From Pseudoalteromonas luteoviolacea NCIMB 1942 (GTDB taxonomy: Bacteria; Pseudomonadota; Gammaproteobacteria; Enterobacterales; Alteromonadaceae), in assembly GCF_001625595.1 (NCBI RefSeq), contig NZ_AUXT01000180.1:1-45105 (forward strand): a DNA stretch of 45,105 bases. The letters run 5' to 3'. The notes beneath the pieces were generated by a model. The model searched no databases and had not been told where the DNA came from. It saw only the letters and a program-made list of their open reading frames with translations. The position numbers were made by a program, and so were the translations under genes. Each line of letters opens with the position of its first letter. Positions within the stretch are counted from its first letter, which is position 1. This document shows, piece after piece, positions 1-9,927 of this stretch.

Positions 1-25
1 TCCCTTTTTTATTTTCTAGCAATGA

Positions 26-1405
26 TTAAAATTTAGGACCGCCGCCGCCAAACATACCCGGTGGCATCATGCCTTTCATACCGCGCATCATTTTCATCAT
101 GCCGCCTTTGCCTTTCATCTTCTTCATCATTTTTTGCATTTGCGTAAACTGCTTAAGTAGCTTGTTGATGTCTTGTACCTGAGTACCAGAACCGGCTGCA
201 ATACGCTTTTTGCGCGACCCTTTTATGATTTCTGGTCTTGCACGCTCTTTTGGTGTCATAGAGCTAATTATGGCTTCCATTTGGTTGAAGGTTTTGTCAT
301 TTACCTGCCCTTTAACCGCATCTGGTAAGTTGTTCATACCTGGCAACTTTTCTAACATAGACATCATACCGCCCATGTTTTTCATCTGCTTAAGTTGCTC
401 GGAAAAATCTTCAAGTGTAAAACCGTCGCCTTTAAATACTTTTTCTGCAACTTTCGCAGCCTTGTCTTTATCAACTTTGGCTTCCACTTCTTCGATAAGT
501 GATAAAACATCACCCATCCCAAGAATACGCGAAGCAATACGATCAGGGTGGAAAGGCTCTAACGCATCGGTACGCTCACCTACACCAATAAATTTAATCG
601 GTTTACCTGTAATGTGGCGAATAGATAGGGCTGCACCACCACGGGCGTCACCATCGGTTTTAGTCAGGATCACACCTGTGAGCGGCAGCGCTTCATCAAA
701 AGCTTTAGCCGTATTAGCAGCATCCTGACCAGTCATTGAATCAACAACAAATAACGTTTCAATTGGATTAATTGTCGCGTTTAGTTCTTTGATCTCATCC
801 ATCATGTCACTGTCGACATGCAAACGACCAGCCGTATCCACCAGCACCACATCGATGAACTTTTTCTTAGCGTGATTTACCGCATTGTTAGCAATGTCTA
901 CTGGCTTTTGTGAAATATCACTTGGGAAGAACTCAACATCAACTTCTGAGGCCAATGTCTCCAGCTGTTTGATAGCCGCTGGACGATATACATCGGCACT
1001 TACAACAAGCACAGACTTTTTCTTTTTCTCTTTTAAGAATTTGGCTAGCTTACCAACACTGGTTGTCTTACCTGCACCTTGCAAACCTGCCATCATAACT
1101 ACAGCCGGCGGCTGTGCATTTAGGTTTAGCTCTTCATTCGCTTCACCCATGGCCTTTTCAAGTTCTTCACGAACAATTTTTATGAAAACCTGACCAGGGC
1201 TTAGACTTTTAGTTACTTCAACACCAACAGCACGCTCTTTTACTTGTTTTACAAACTCACGTACTACAGGCAGCGCAACGTCAGCCTCAAGAAATGCCAT
1301 GCGCACTTCACGCAGTGTTTCTTTAATATTATCTTCAGTCAAACGGCCTCTGCCGCTGATATTTTTAAGCGTTTTTCCTAAGCGTTCTTGGAGGTTCTCA
1401 AACAT
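26..1405 (-). CDS. ffh: Signal recognition particle protein Ffh
   Basis: SRP54-type GTPase that binds signal sequences of nascent inner-membrane proteins together with 4.5S RNA and delivers ribosomes to FtsY. The 459-aa protein has the helical N domain, then the G domain with P-loop GLQGAGKTT (residues 107-115), DTAGR (190-194) and TKTDGDARGG (248-257). The C-terminal M domain, from about residue 330, ends in a methionine-rich tail (MQKMMKKMKGKGGMMKMM) that forms the signal-peptide groove. The ATG is preceded by GGAAG at 6 nt spacing. Length and motifs are normal. It diverges from ypjD, the usual arrangement in gammaproteobacteria. The 25 bases beyond its stop are too short to show a terminator or the next gene. 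Confidence 0.98.
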   Translation of the reverse strand: MFENLQERLGKTLKNISGRGRLTEDNIKETLREVRMAFLEADVALPVVREFVKQVKERAVGVEVTKSLSPGQVFIKIVREELEKAMGEANEELNLNAQPPAVVMMAGLQGAGKTTSVGKLAKFLKEKKKKSVLVVSADVYRPAAIKQLETLASEVDVEFFPSDISQKPVDIANNAVNHAKKKFIDVVLVDTAGRLHVDSDMMDEIKELNATINPIETLFVVDSMTGQDAANTAKAFDEALPLTGVILTKTDGDARGGAALSIRHITGKPIKFIGVGERTDALEPFHPDRIASRILGMGDVLSLIEEVEAKVDKDKAAKVAEKVFKGDGFTLEDFSEQLKQMKNMGGMMSMLEKLPGMNNLPDAVKGQVNDKTFNQMEAIISSMTPKERARPEIIKGSRKKRIAAGSGTQVQDINKLLKQFTQMQKMMKKMKGKGGMMKMMRGMKGMMPPGMFGGGGPKF

Positions 1406-1437
1406 GTATCGCTTCCACTATCTCGTAATTACGCAAC

Positions 1438-1443
1438 ATTATA
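1438..1443 (-). promoter_or_regulatory. Probable ffh promoter, -10 element
   Basis: A perfect TATAAT on the minus strand lies 33 nt upstream of the ffh ATG. No good -35 hexamer is seen at 16-18 nt, so only the -10 is annotated. Confidence 0.45.
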
Positions 1444-1503
1444 CTGATATGCGCGCAAGTAATACAGTATTCAAGTTATACAAAGATTCTTTTTACAAAG
1501 TCT

Positions 1504-1531
1504 TTGCAAGCGACGAGGCTTAAAATACAAT
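1504..1531 (+). promoter_or_regulatory. Probable ypjD promoter
   Basis: TTGCAA at 1504-1509 and TACAAT at 1526-1531 are separated by 16 bp, giving a sigma70-like promoter that would start transcription near 1538, about 32 nt before ypjD. Confidence 0.5.
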
Positions 1532-1569
1532 AGCCTATAAAAGGACCACGTAAAGTAGACATAAAGTTC

Positions 1570-2373
1570 ATGATCATTATTTTGTCATTGTTGGCGAGCC
1601 TGTTTTACACACTGGCGACGGGGCACGTGCTTTCACGCTTGTTTCATAAAGAAGGCCCAAGCCAAAAATTAACAGTCATCTTAAGTACTGTCGCTATTTT
1701 GAGCCACATGCTTGTGCTCGTGAACTCAGTGTTTACACAGCATGGTCAAGATTTAAGCACCATCAATATTGCACTGCTTACTTGTTGGGTCATTGTAGTC
1801 TCAGTCACAACTGTATCACTTAAATTCCCAGCAACGCTTCTATTACCTGTTGTATATGGCTTTGCAGCCATTTTATTAGTAGCAAGCCTATTTATTCCAC
1901 ACCACATCATTATGGATGATATCAATGTGGATTTAGGCTTAGTTACGCACATTTCACTGTCTTTATTAGCGTACTGTATTTTGATTATTGCGACGCTTTA
2001 CGCTGTGCAGTTCTTTTTTATTGATAAGCGATTAAAAAGCAAAGACCTCGCTATTATGAACAGTCATTTACCACCGTTGATGCAAGTTGAATCACAACTT
2101 TATCAGCTACTAACCGTTGGTACAGCGCTGCTTACTCTTGCACTACTTGCGGGCTTTGTATTTTTAGATGGCATGTTTGATAAAGCATCTATTCATAAGA
2201 CGGTTTTGTCACTCATAGCTTGGGTTATTTTTAGTGCTGTAACCATAGGTCATCACCAGTTTGGCTGGCGCGGCAAACCCGTCGTTTTTGCGGTGCTTGG
2301 AGCTTCAGGCATCGTAACATTGGCCTATTTTGGAAGCCGATTTATACAAGAAGTCATCTTGGATAAATTTTAG
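1570..2373 (+). CDS. ypjD: YpjD/CcsA-family inner membrane protein
   Basis: A 267-aa, very hydrophobic protein with about eight membrane helices, matching the cytochrome c assembly (CcsA/HemX-like) family member YpjD that sits divergent to ffh in many gammaproteobacteria (family length about 263). In the sequence I see hydrophobic stretches throughout and conserved-looking histidines in loops (for example HHIIMDD near residue 117 and GHHQFGWRGK near the C-terminus). The family suggests a link to haem handling or cytochrome c assembly, but YpjD itself has no firmly assigned reaction. The ribosome site before the ATG is weak. The CNNM/CorC gene follows 83 nt downstream. Confidence 0.85.
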   Translation: MIIILSLLASLFYTLATGHVLSRLFHKEGPSQKLTVILSTVAILSHMLVLVNSVFTQHGQDLSTINIALLTCWVIVVSVTTVSLKFPATLLLPVVYGFAAILLVASLFIPHHIIMDDINVDLGLVTHISLSLLAYCILIIATLYAVQFFFIDKRLKSKDLAIMNSHLPPLMQVESQLYQLLTVGTALLTLALLAGFVFLDGMFDKASIHKTVLSLIAWVIFSAVTIGHHQFGWRGKPVVFAVLGASGIVTLAYFGSRFIQEVILDKF

Positions 2374-2396
2374 AATAAGAAAAGTGAGCATGGAAC

Positions 2397-2425
2397 TTGA
2401 CTCTTATTCTATGCTGACGCTTAAT
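2397..2425 (+). promoter_or_regulatory. Possible promoter for the CNNM/CorC gene
   Basis: TTGACT (2397-2402), 17 bp, CTTAAT (2420-2425): a good -35 and a modest -10 in the gap between ypjD and the next gene. Confidence 0.35.
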
Positions 2426-2456
2426 AGCCTTTCGAAAGTAAAAAAAGGATCCTCTG

Positions 2457-3734
2457 TTGGACGACATATCCACTAGCGCCCTGTTCATTATACTGGGCGT
2501 ACTGATACTGATTTCCGGATACTTCTCAAGTTCAGAAACCGGCATAATGTCAATTAATCGGTACAGGCTTAGACACTTAGTTAAAGAAAACAATAAATCA
2601 GCTAGGCGTGTAAATAAGCTACTCAAAAGACCTGATCGTTTAATCGGCCTTATTCTCATAGGTAATAATCTAGTCAATATTGCAGCATCCGCCGTAGCAA
2701 CGGTGATAGGTATGCGTTTACTTGGTGATGCGGGTATTGTTGTGGCAACGTTTGCCCTTACTCTGGTCATATTGATTTTTGCCGAAGTGACACCCAAAAC
2801 ACTCGCAGCTTTGTATCCTGAAAAGGTAGCCTTTCCAAGCTCTGTTATCTTAAAAGTCTTATTAAAAGTACTCTTCCCCGTTGTGGTTACGGTCAACTGG
2901 ATCACCAATGGCATGCTAAAGTTGTTTGGTGTATCGCCAGAGCAAATTGAAGAACATAGCTTGAGTAAAGAAGAGCTTAAGACTGTTGTAAACGAGTCTA
3001 GTGCGATGCTGCCAACGAATCATGGTAGCATGCTGACGTCTATATTAGACCTAGAGCAAGTTACCGTTGAAGACATCATGATCCCGCGCAGTGAAATAAA
3101 CGCCATTGATATTAATGACGACTGGAAAGATATTACGCGTAGATTAACCAACGCTCAGCACACCCGCGTGCTCTTATATCGAGACCAAATTGACGATGCC
3201 GTAGGGTTTATTCACTCTCGAGACGCGCTACGCCTGCTCACTAAAGAGCAATTCGACAAACCTTCACTGCTACGTGCAGTACGAGAAATTTACTTCATTC
3301 CAGAAGGTACGTCACTAAACACTCAGTTGCTGAAGTTCCAACAAAATAAAGAGCGGATAGGTCTAGTTGTTGACGAATATGGTGATATCCAAGGTCTGGT
3401 AACACTTGAAGACATTTTAGAAGAAGTTGTCGGAGATTTTACGACGACTCAAACACCAACCCCGAGTGATGAAGTCACTATTCAAAGTGATGGTTCAGTG
3501 CTGGTTGATGGTGGCGCAAACATTCGCGATCTAAATAAAGAAATGGGATGGGAGCTACCCACTGAAGGTCCAAAAACCTTAAGTGGGCTTATTGTAGAGT
3601 ATCTTGAAGATATCCCTGAATCGCAACTCAGCCTAAAAATTGCCAACTATCCGATGGAAGTTTTAGAAGTAAAAGAGAATATGATTAAAGTTGTTAAAGT
3701 CTTTCCATTACAACCAACTAAATCTCTCACCTAA
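2457..3734 (+). CDS. CNNM/CorC-family transporter protein (HlyC/CorC, YfjD-like)
   Basis: A 425-aa membrane protein with the CNNM (DUF21) domain over about residues 1-185, a pair of CBS domains at about 200-330 (VEDIMIPRSEINAID, VGFIHSRDAL, IQGLVTLEDILEEVVG) and a C-terminal CorC_HlyC domain. The family is tied to divalent cation, chiefly magnesium, efflux or resistance; substrate here is inferred. Translation most likely starts at a TTG: AGGA lies 7 nt upstream, and the next in-frame ATG (in ETGIMSINRY) would remove the first membrane helix. A strong terminator follows directly. The closest named E. coli relative is YfjD, also found near ffh and ypjD. Confidence 0.9.
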   Translation: MDDISTSALFIILGVLILISGYFSSSETGIMSINRYRLRHLVKENNKSARRVNKLLKRPDRLIGLILIGNNLVNIAASAVATVIGMRLLGDAGIVVATFALTLVILIFAEVTPKTLAALYPEKVAFPSSVILKVLLKVLFPVVVTVNWITNGMLKLFGVSPEQIEEHSLSKEELKTVVNESSAMLPTNHGSMLTSILDLEQVTVEDIMIPRSEINAIDINDDWKDITRRLTNAQHTRVLLYRDQIDDAVGFIHSRDALRLLTKEQFDKPSLLRAVREIYFIPEGTSLNTQLLKFQQNKERIGLVVDEYGDIQGLVTLEDILEEVVGDFTTTQTPTPSDEVTIQSDGSVLVDGGANIRDLNKEMGWELPTEGPKTLSGLIVEYLEDIPESQLSLKIANYPMEVLEVKENMIKVVKVFPLQPTKSLT

Positions 3735-3740
3735 ATGAAT

Positions 3741-3768
3741 AAAGGCCAGTGTCATACACTGGCCTTTT
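3741..3768 (+). terminator. Rho-independent terminator of the CNNM/CorC gene
   Basis: Perfect 11-bp stem AAAGGCCAGTG / CACTGGCCTTT with a 5-nt loop and a short T tail, beginning 6 nt after the stop codon. The A run on the left lets it also act on the minus strand, where the convergent lipoprotein gene ends at 3839. Confidence 0.85.
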
Positions 3769-3838
3769 AGATTTGAGCAGGTTGAATTAAGTACCAATTA
3801 AAACCACAATTTCTATACTGGCTACTCGTGTTTAAACT

Positions 3839-4447
3839 CTATGAAAACAAACGCTCAAACCAGTTCTTGTCTAAGTCATCTTCACACCTTTTAAGTTGTG
3901 CACCATAACGAGAAGCACGATGCTTAACTTTATTGGCTACTTTCATTAACCATTTTTTCTTCTTATAGGTGCCACGTCGATATCCTCCCCACCCTTCGTG
4001 GTAATTAAGATACTGCGCATACGCATCCCATTTAGAGACGCCATTCACCTTATGCGTTTTATAAACAAACCAGCCCATAAAATCGATGGCATCCTCAAAG
4101 TCATCTCTGTCTGCCCCAGAGTTACCTGTTTCGCGGATATAATCACTCCAAGTCATCGTCTTGGCCTGAGAGTACCCATATGCTGAGCTAGCTCGGCCTA
4201 CTGGAATGAAACCTAAAAAATACTCCATTGGCGGTGCGGCATCATGTCTAAATGAACTTTCTTGATACATCATGCTCATTAGCACATGTTTTGGCGAACC
4301 CCACTTTTCTTGTGCATCACGTGCATCGTAATACCAATCTTCTTTTTCTTCAAAAATCTTGCAAATATCATTAGGTTGCTTGGGTGGCGCGGTGGCACAA
4401 CCGGCCATAGTAAGAAGTAGAGGTAAAAATATTATTTTTTTTCGCAT
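3839..4447 (-). CDS. Lipoprotein with lytic-transglycosylase-like (SLT) domain
   Basis: A 202-aa protein with a lipoprotein signal peptide: basic start MRKK, hydrophobic core and lipobox MAGC with the lipidated cysteine at residue 17. The mature part resembles the lysozyme-like SLT fold: YQESSFRHDA holds the probable catalytic glutamate (Glu63) and SAYGYSQAKTMTW (about 88-100) matches the usual GxxQ/M motif after it. It is therefore a likely membrane-anchored muramidase acting on peptidoglycan, or an inactive relative. It stands alone, between convergent and tandem neighbours. The specific family name (EmtA, Slt and so on) cannot be settled by eye. Confidence 0.75.
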   Translation of the reverse strand: MRKKIIFLPLLLTMAGCATAPPKQPNDICKIFEEKEDWYYDARDAQEKWGSPKHVLMSMMYQESSFRHDAAPPMEYFLGFIPVGRASSAYGYSQAKTMTWSDYIRETGNSGADRDDFEDAIDFMGWFVYKTHKVNGVSKWDAYAQYLNYHEGWGGYRRGTYKKKKWLMKVANKVKHRASRYGAQLKRCEDDLDKNWFERLFS

Positions 4448-4537
4448 TTTTTTGAACTCACCTGAACTTTTCTATTTTGCTGAGGTCATATTACTTGAAT
4501 GCAGCAGTTTAGCATTGTTTCATCCCTGATATTTTTG

Positions 4538-4564
4538 ACGCAGCCAACTTGGCTGCGTTTTTTT
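4538..4564 (+). terminator. Plus-strand intrinsic terminator with no plus-strand gene before it
   Basis: Stem ACGCAGCC / GGCTGCGT with a 5-nt loop, followed by six or more T on the plus strand. Read on the minus strand there is no U tract, so it does not suit gshA, which ends at 4563, nor the minus-strand lipoprotein gene. It could end a small RNA started in 4450-4500; see findings. Confidence 0.7.
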
Positions 4565-6140
4565 ATGCCTTTTCGAAGTAATCTTGCAAAAATGCTTTAA
4601 ATGATAGGATATCGTTTTCTACCACTGCTTTTTCGTCTTCAAAAGACTGAGCAGCCTGCTTGTCTAAATCCGCTTTACAATAGTATTGATAGTCAGCACT
4701 GAGATGCTCATTTTTGTATCGCTTGGCAATATCAAGCGCTTGCTCTGCGGAATCCCCACCTGTTTCACGAAGTGAAGATACAAGCTTACCAGAAAAGGTG
4801 TCATCCGGGTTCGTAACCCAAGTTGCAAGATTACGCACAGTATCAGAGTAAAGCGTATGTCCATGCGCCGCGTCAAACAACTCAGCGACTTTTGTAAGCC
4901 CTGAGAAAATCTCGTCACCCCATTGGGCGATGGTTATCTTCTCCTCATCTCGCTGTAACACTGTATTAGTATCACGACCAGTACTGATAACAGCTTGGAG
5001 ATTTTGATCCGATACTTGCTGCTCTTCCCAGCTCATTTCCGGTGCATCTTTCAGTAAGCAATACGTTAAAAATACATCCAAAAACCTAATTTGCTCTATG
5101 CTAATACCCGTATCAGAAAATGGGTTCACATCCAATGCACGGATTTCAATGTATTCAATTCCACCACGAGATAAGGCCTGAGTCGGAGTTTCATGCTTTT
5201 GTGCATTACGCTTAGGTCTAATAGGCGAATAGAACTCATTTTCTATCTGGAGAATATTTTTGTTTAACTGCTTAGGTGTTTCTGCGCGAAAGTCATCAAT
5301 GCCCTCATAAAGGTCTGAGCGGCATCGTATTGCTCTTTGCAAACCCGCCACATACTCCGTCAAGCTGTTGTACATGACTTTTAATGAAGATTGCTCACTG
5401 TTGGTATACCCCAAGTCACCTAAACGAAGTGCCGTGCCATTAGGCAGATACAATGTGCCCTTACCTTGCTTTTCAAAAGGTAAGTTACTCTGCTTACCTT
5501 GCAAAAACGAACTACATAAAGCTGGAGATGCACCAAACAAGTAACTAATCATCCACAGTTCTCGTTTAAAGTTGCGAATAAGCCCTAAATACTTATTTGA
5601 AATGTAGTCTTGTAACTGACTGTCATCTTGCTCACTCACTTTTAGGGCAAGCCAAAAAGACTCTGGAAATGAGATATTGAAATGCACACCAGCAATCGCC
5701 TGCATCATACTTCCATATCTATTTTTTAACCCTTCTCGATATAGCGTTTTCATTTTACCGATATTGGACTCACCAAATTGAGCCAATACAATGTCTTGCT
5801 GGTCTTCGATAAAACAAGGCATGCTCATTGGCCACAGCATTTCGTCGCCCATATTGGCCAACGTATATTTTTGTAAATCTCTTAGCTGCGCTAATGTCTG
5901 CTCAGCGGAAGTACTAACTGGGGTGATAAACTCAAGTAGAGACTCTGAAAAATCAGTTGTAATTGAGCTATGTGTCAACGGATGGCCGACACCTTCAGGG
6001 TGAGGTGTTTTGGCAATCTTACCAGATGACTGGATCCGCAGTGCTTCTCGTTCAATACCCCGCTGTATTCCGATTAAAGAGGATACAAGCGTGGATGTGG
6101 CAAGCTTTTCTAGCTTGCTTGCAAAATTAGTTTGTTTCAA
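4563..6140 (-). CDS. gshA: Glutamate-cysteine ligase
   Basis: First enzyme of glutathione synthesis: ATP-dependent joining of glutamate and cysteine in the cytosol. The 525-aa protein is the proteobacterial type 1 GshA, close to the E. coli length of 518. Family regions visible include GIEREALRI near residue 28, the TDFSESLLEFITP segment around 62-74, GVHFNISFP around 150 and IEIRALDVNPFS around 330. The oxidoreductase gene lies 67 nt upstream on the same strand, so co-transcription is possible. Its stop codon falls in the T tract of the plus-strand terminator at 4538-4564. Confidence 0.96.
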   Translation of the reverse strand: MKQTNFASKLEKLATSTLVSSLIGIQRGIEREALRIQSSGKIAKTPHPEGVGHPLTHSSITTDFSESLLEFITPVSTSAEQTLAQLRDLQKYTLANMGDEMLWPMSMPCFIEDQQDIVLAQFGESNIGKMKTLYREGLKNRYGSMMQAIAGVHFNISFPESFWLALKVSEQDDSQLQDYISNKYLGLIRNFKRELWMISYLFGASPALCSSFLQGKQSNLPFEKQGKGTLYLPNGTALRLGDLGYTNSEQSSLKVMYNSLTEYVAGLQRAIRCRSDLYEGIDDFRAETPKQLNKNILQIENEFYSPIRPKRNAQKHETPTQALSRGGIEYIEIRALDVNPFSDTGISIEQIRFLDVFLTYCLLKDAPEMSWEEQQVSDQNLQAVISTGRDTNTVLQRDEEKITIAQWGDEIFSGLTKVAELFDAAHGHTLYSDTVRNLATWVTNPDDTFSGKLVSSLRETGGDSAEQALDIAKRYKNEHLSADYQYYCKADLDKQAAQSFEDEKAVVENDILSFKAFLQDYFEKA

Positions 6141-6207
6141 AAAAATACCTCGAGGCTCGGATCAAGCTTAAGTTATGCCATCCTCAATGGGGGCAATTTA
6201 TAAATAC

Positions 6208-7143
6208 TCAAGCCACAATTATAACTTTACCAAAGTGTTGACCTTGCTCAACAAATGTGTGCGCCTGGCTTAATTCATCTAATTTGTACTTTTCACTCAC
6301 AACTACTTTCAGCTGGTTATTTACTACAGCCTGATATAGTGTGTTTAATTGCTGACAATTTGGAGCAACCAAAACACTTTCACCTCGCATTTCAAGCGAA
6401 TGGCCATGAGTTATTACATCATCTTTGGTCACCGTGGGCACCGTAACGAAGAACGAACCGCGCTCCATATTGCTCAACATTTTCTTTGCAATCTCACCAC
6501 CAACTAGGTCTAGTAACTGCCCAGCTTTCTTTTGAGCAAAAAAGTCATCGTAATGTATATAAGGTAACTCAAATTCAAATGACGCTATCAAATCGCCACG
6601 ATTCGTTACCGCAACGACATCGAATCCTATGTTTTTTGCGATTTGCACGGCCAAATGTCCAACACCACCTGTTGGCGCATTGATATATAAAGTGCCGTTA
6701 CTTGTCGATAGCTTAGACAAAGCTTGTACCGCTGTGAGTCCCGCTAAACTTAGACCCGCAATATCAAGAGAAACTTTCTCTTCGACACAAATAATTTGTT
6801 CGCTACTTGCGATTACATGAGACGCATAGCACCCAGGGCTTGATGGAAAACCTACCATGCCAAGTACAGTATCTCCTGGCTGAATATCCGAAACATCTTC
6901 TCCTACCTGCTCGACTACGCCCAATAGATCGTAGCCAAGTGGCAAAAACTCCCCAGGCAGTTTCGCTTGAGCCACATAGCCATGACCACTGCGCGTTTTT
7001 ATGTCTATCGGATTAACTGATGACGCCAATACACGAACCCAAACTTGCTCCGCCCCGAGCATTGGTTTAGTCGACATCCTGACATTTAACTGTTCAGAAA
7101 TACCAAATTCAGTTACGCCCATTTGCTTATATTGATTATTCAT
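6208..7143 (-). CDS. Zinc-independent MDR-family NADP-dependent oxidoreductase (quinone oxidoreductase-like)
   Basis: A 311-aa medium-chain dehydrogenase/reductase. The N-terminal GroES-like domain contains SSVNPIDIKTRSGHG and GYDLLGVVEQVGEDVSDIQPGD, and the Rossmann domain contains NAPTGGVGHLAVQIAK, the nucleotide-binding motif of quinone-oxidoreductase-type members. The zinc-ligand pattern of alcohol dehydrogenases is absent, so this is likely an NADPH-dependent reductase of quinones or activated alkenes. The substrate cannot be told. It lies between clpB and gshA on the same strand. Confidence 0.85.
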   Translation of the reverse strand: MNNQYKQMGVTEFGISEQLNVRMSTKPMLGAEQVWVRVLASSVNPIDIKTRSGHGYVAQAKLPGEFLPLGYDLLGVVEQVGEDVSDIQPGDTVLGMVGFPSSPGCYASHVIASSEQIICVEEKVSLDIAGLSLAGLTAVQALSKLSTSNGTLYINAPTGGVGHLAVQIAKNIGFDVVAVTNRGDLIASFEFELPYIHYDDFFAQKKAGQLLDLVGGEIAKKMLSNMERGSFFVTVPTVTKDDVITHGHSLEMRGESVLVAPNCQQLNTLYQAVVNNQLKVVVSEKYKLDELSQAHTFVEQGQHFGKVIIVA

Positions 7144-7266
7144 GGAATGCCATCACGGTAGACTAAATAGCTACCAAATCTACCATATAAAATGAGATCC
7201 CCCCAATAACTTCATCGTGTTCTCAAGGTGATTCGTGAGATTATAGGCCAGTAGGAAAAGAATATA

Positions 7267-7305
7267 TCGAGGCAAACACAGATACGTTAAGCACACTTGC
7301 CTCGA
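7267..7305 (-). terminator. Inverted repeat after clpB, possible terminator
   Basis: Perfect 9-bp repeat TCGAGGCAA / TTGCCTCGA around a 21-nt loop, 10 nt past the clpB stop. On the minus strand it is followed by a T-rich stretch (TATATTCTTTTCC). The long loop makes a classical intrinsic terminator uncertain. Confidence 0.4.
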
Positions 7306-7314
7306 ATCGACGTA

Positions 7315-9891
7315 TTATTGTGCATCAAAGTTGATTGCGTCGTCTTTGACTGAAACCGTGATCGTATTTGCCCCAGTAAAATCACCTTGTAATAGGTTCT
7401 GTGCTAGCGGGTTTTCGATATACTGCTGAATTGCACGTTTTAATGGTCTTGCCCCAAAAACTGGATCAAAACCACTTTGAGCTATTTTCTCCAGCGCCTC
7501 TTCGTTGACTTCAAAACCAAAACCATTCTCCTTCAAACGTGATGCTAGCTTGTCTAGCTGAATGCTGGCTATTTCTTTGATGTGTTCAGTCGCCAATGGA
7601 TGGAAAACAACAGTCTCATCAATGCGATTAATGAATTCCGGTCTAAATTGAGTCGTCAGCACTTCCATTAATTTGGTTTTTAAAGCGACATAATCGTTGT
7701 TGCCAGCTTGCTCTTGAATAACATCTGAGCCTAAGTTAGAGGTCATGATAATGACGGTATTTTTAAAGTCTACTGTACGACCCTGTCCATCTGTTAAGCG
7801 GCCATCATCAAGCACTTGTAGTAGAATATTGAACACATCAGGGTGCGCTTTTTCTACTTCATCAAGTAACACCACCGAATATGGCCTACGTCTAACAGCT
7901 TCGGTTAAATAGCCACCTTCTTCATAACCAACATAGCCCGGTGGTGCACCCACTAAGCGCGCAACAGAATGCTTCTCCATAAACTCCGACATATCAATAC
8001 GGACCATGGAATCTTCAGTATCAAACATAAAGCTCGCCAACGCTTTAGTTAGCTCTGTTTTACCGACCCCTGTTGGCCCCAAGAATAAAAATGAACCAAT
8101 AGGGCGATTTGGATCAGCAAGCCCTGCTCTTGAACGGCGTATCGCATTTGCGACTGCGTTGACTGCTTCATCCTGACCAATCACCTTGTGGTGTAGTTCA
8201 CCTTCCATATTGAGTAGTTTTTCTCGTTCACCTTGAAGCATTTTTGCGACGGGGATCCCAGTCCAACGAGACAAAATTTCAGCAATTTCATCTTCTGAGA
8301 CTTGATTCTTAAGCAAGCTCATTTCTTGCATCTCAGCTTGTGAGGCAAGATCTAGCTTTCTTTCTAGAGCGGGAATGCGTCCATACTGAAGTTCAGACAT
8401 GCGTTGTAAATCACTGGCTCTTCTTGCAACTTCAAGGTCAAGACGTGCCTGTTCTAATTCAGCCTTAATGACCTGTGTACCTTGCAGAGACGCTTTTTCG
8501 GCATTCCAAACTTCATCGAGCTCTTTGTATTCACCTTCTAACTGTAAGATAAGCGACTGCATTTCTGTACGGCGTTTTTGGCTGGCGTCATCTTTTTCTT
8601 TTGCCAGTGCATTATCTTCCAATTTCAATTGAATAATGCGGCGCTCAAGCTTATCTAATTGCTCAGGTTTAGAATCTATTTGCAATCTGATTGAAGAACC
8701 GGCTTCATCGATAAGGTCAATGGCTTTATCCGGTAGCTGCCTGTCACTAATATAACGGTGAGATAAATTAGCGGCCGCCACAATCGCGGGATCCGTTATA
8801 TCAACTGAGTGGTGTAGCTCGTATCTTTCTTTTAAACCACGGAGTATGGCTATCGTGTCTTCTACTGTGGGCTCAGACACAAACACCTTTTGAAAACGTC
8901 TTTCTAGTGCGGCATCTTTCTCAATGTATTGGCGATATTCATCCAACGTTGTGGCACCCACACAATGTAACTCTCCTCGAGCCAGTGCTGGCTTCAACAT
9001 GTTACCAGCATCCATTGCACCATCCGTTTTACCGGCACCGACCATTGTATGTATTTCGTCGATAAACAGAATAACGCTGCCTTCTTCTTTAGCAAGCTCA
9101 TTGAGTACAGACTTGAGTCGCTCTTCAAACTCACCACGATACTTAGCACCCGCTACTAGCGCGCCTAAATCAAGTGATAGCACACGTTTATGTTTCAACC
9201 CCTCAGGTACTTCACCATTAATAATACGCTGCGCCAGTCCTTCAACTATGGCAGTTTTACCCACCCCCGGCTCACCGATTAATACGGGGTTATTTTTCGT
9301 TCTTCTTTGCAAGACTTGAATCGTGCGTCGTATTTCATCATCACGTCCAATCACCGGGTCAAGTTTACCCTGCTCGGCACGCTCCGTAAGGTCTATCGTA
9401 TACTTTTCAAGTGCTTGACGAGTTTCTTCTGCATTTGGGTCATCAACTTTTTGCCCACCACGAATAGCCTTGATGGCCTTTTCGACTTTGTCCTGTGTTA
9501 TATTCAGCGCTCTGAATATGTCTCCCAGCTCACCTTTATCTTCACATGATGCGAATACAAATAACTCACTGGAAATATATTTATCTTTGCGTTTTTGTGC
9601 GTATTTATCACACAGGTTAATCAATGAGATTAAGTTGTTTGAGAGTTGGACGTCGCCACCAACACCTTCAACTTTAAAAAGCCTTTCAATGGCTTGAGAC
9701 AACTTGGTGTTTAGCTCATCTGCACTTATCCCTGCCTGTGCAAACAACGCTCTAACACTTGAACCTGTTTGCTGTAACAACGCATACATTAAATGTACAG
9801 GCTCAATAAATTGATGATCTCTTCCTAAAGCGAGGGATTGTGCATCCGATAACGCACTTTGAAATTTGCTGGTAAATCTGTCTAACCGCAT
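7315..9891 (-). CDS. clpB: ATP-dependent disaggregase ClpB
   Basis: Hexameric AAA+ chaperone that pulls proteins out of aggregates together with DnaK. The 858-aa protein has the usual order: double Clp-N domain (1-145), first AAA+ module with P-loop GEPGVGKT (206-213) and [15 protein letters not shown], a long coiled-coil middle domain (about 400-520), second AAA+ module with GPTGVGKT (about 604-611) and [14 protein letters not shown], and the small C-terminal domain ([18 protein letters not shown]). Length equals that of the E. coli protein. A heat-shock-type promoter lies just upstream. pgeF ends 78 nt upstream, so clpB has its own promoter and may also be read through from rluD-pgeF. Confidence 0.98.
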   Translation of the reverse strand: MRLDRFTSKFQSALSDAQSLALGRDHQFIEPVHLMYALLQQTGSSVRALFAQAGISADELNTKLSQAIERLFKVEGVGGDVQLSNNLISLINLCDKYAQKRKDKYISSELFVFASCEDKGELGDIFRALNITQDKVEKAIKAIRGGQKVDDPNAEETRQALEKYTIDLTERAEQGKLDPVIGRDDEIRRTIQVLQRRTKNNPVLIGEPGVGKTAIVEGLAQRIINGEVPEGLKHKRVLSLDLGALVAGAKYRGEFEERLKSVLNELAKEEGSVILFIDEIHTMVGAGKTDGAMDAGNMLKPALARGELHCVGATTLDEYRQYIEKDAALERRFQKVFVSEPTVEDTIAILRGLKERYELHHSVDITDPAIVAAANLSHRYISDRQLPDKAIDLIDEAGSSIRLQIDSKPEQLDKLERRIIQLKLEDNALAKEKDDASQKRRTEMQSLILQLEGEYKELDEVWNAEKASLQGTQVIKAELEQARLDLEVARRASDLQRMSELQYGRIPALERKLDLASQAEMQEMSLLKNQVSEDEIAEILSRWTGIPVAKMLQGEREKLLNMEGELHHKVIGQDEAVNAVANAIRRSRAGLADPNRPIGSFLFLGPTGVGKTELTKALASFMFDTEDSMVRIDMSEFMEKHSVARLVGAPPGYVGYEEGGYLTEAVRRRPYSVVLLDEVEKAHPDVFNILLQVLDDGRLTDGQGRTVDFKNTVIIMTSNLGSDVIQEQAGNNDYVALKTKLMEVLTTQFRPEFINRIDETVVFHPLATEHIKEIASIQLDKLASRLKENGFGFEVNEEALEKIAQSGFDPVFGARPLKRAIQQYIENPLAQNLLQGDFTGANTITVSVKDDAINFDAQ

Positions 9892-9927
9892 GAGATTTCA
9901 CACCTAAGTAATCTAAACTACTTATTA

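Noticed and set aside
210..728. Long plus-strand open frame within ffh
   Set aside because: Antisense shadow of a conserved GTPase; serine-rich nonsense composition.
2354..2914. A 186-codon minus-strand open frame
   Set aside because: Lies opposite the start of the well-supported CNNM/CorC gene, has no ribosome site and composition of a shadow frame.
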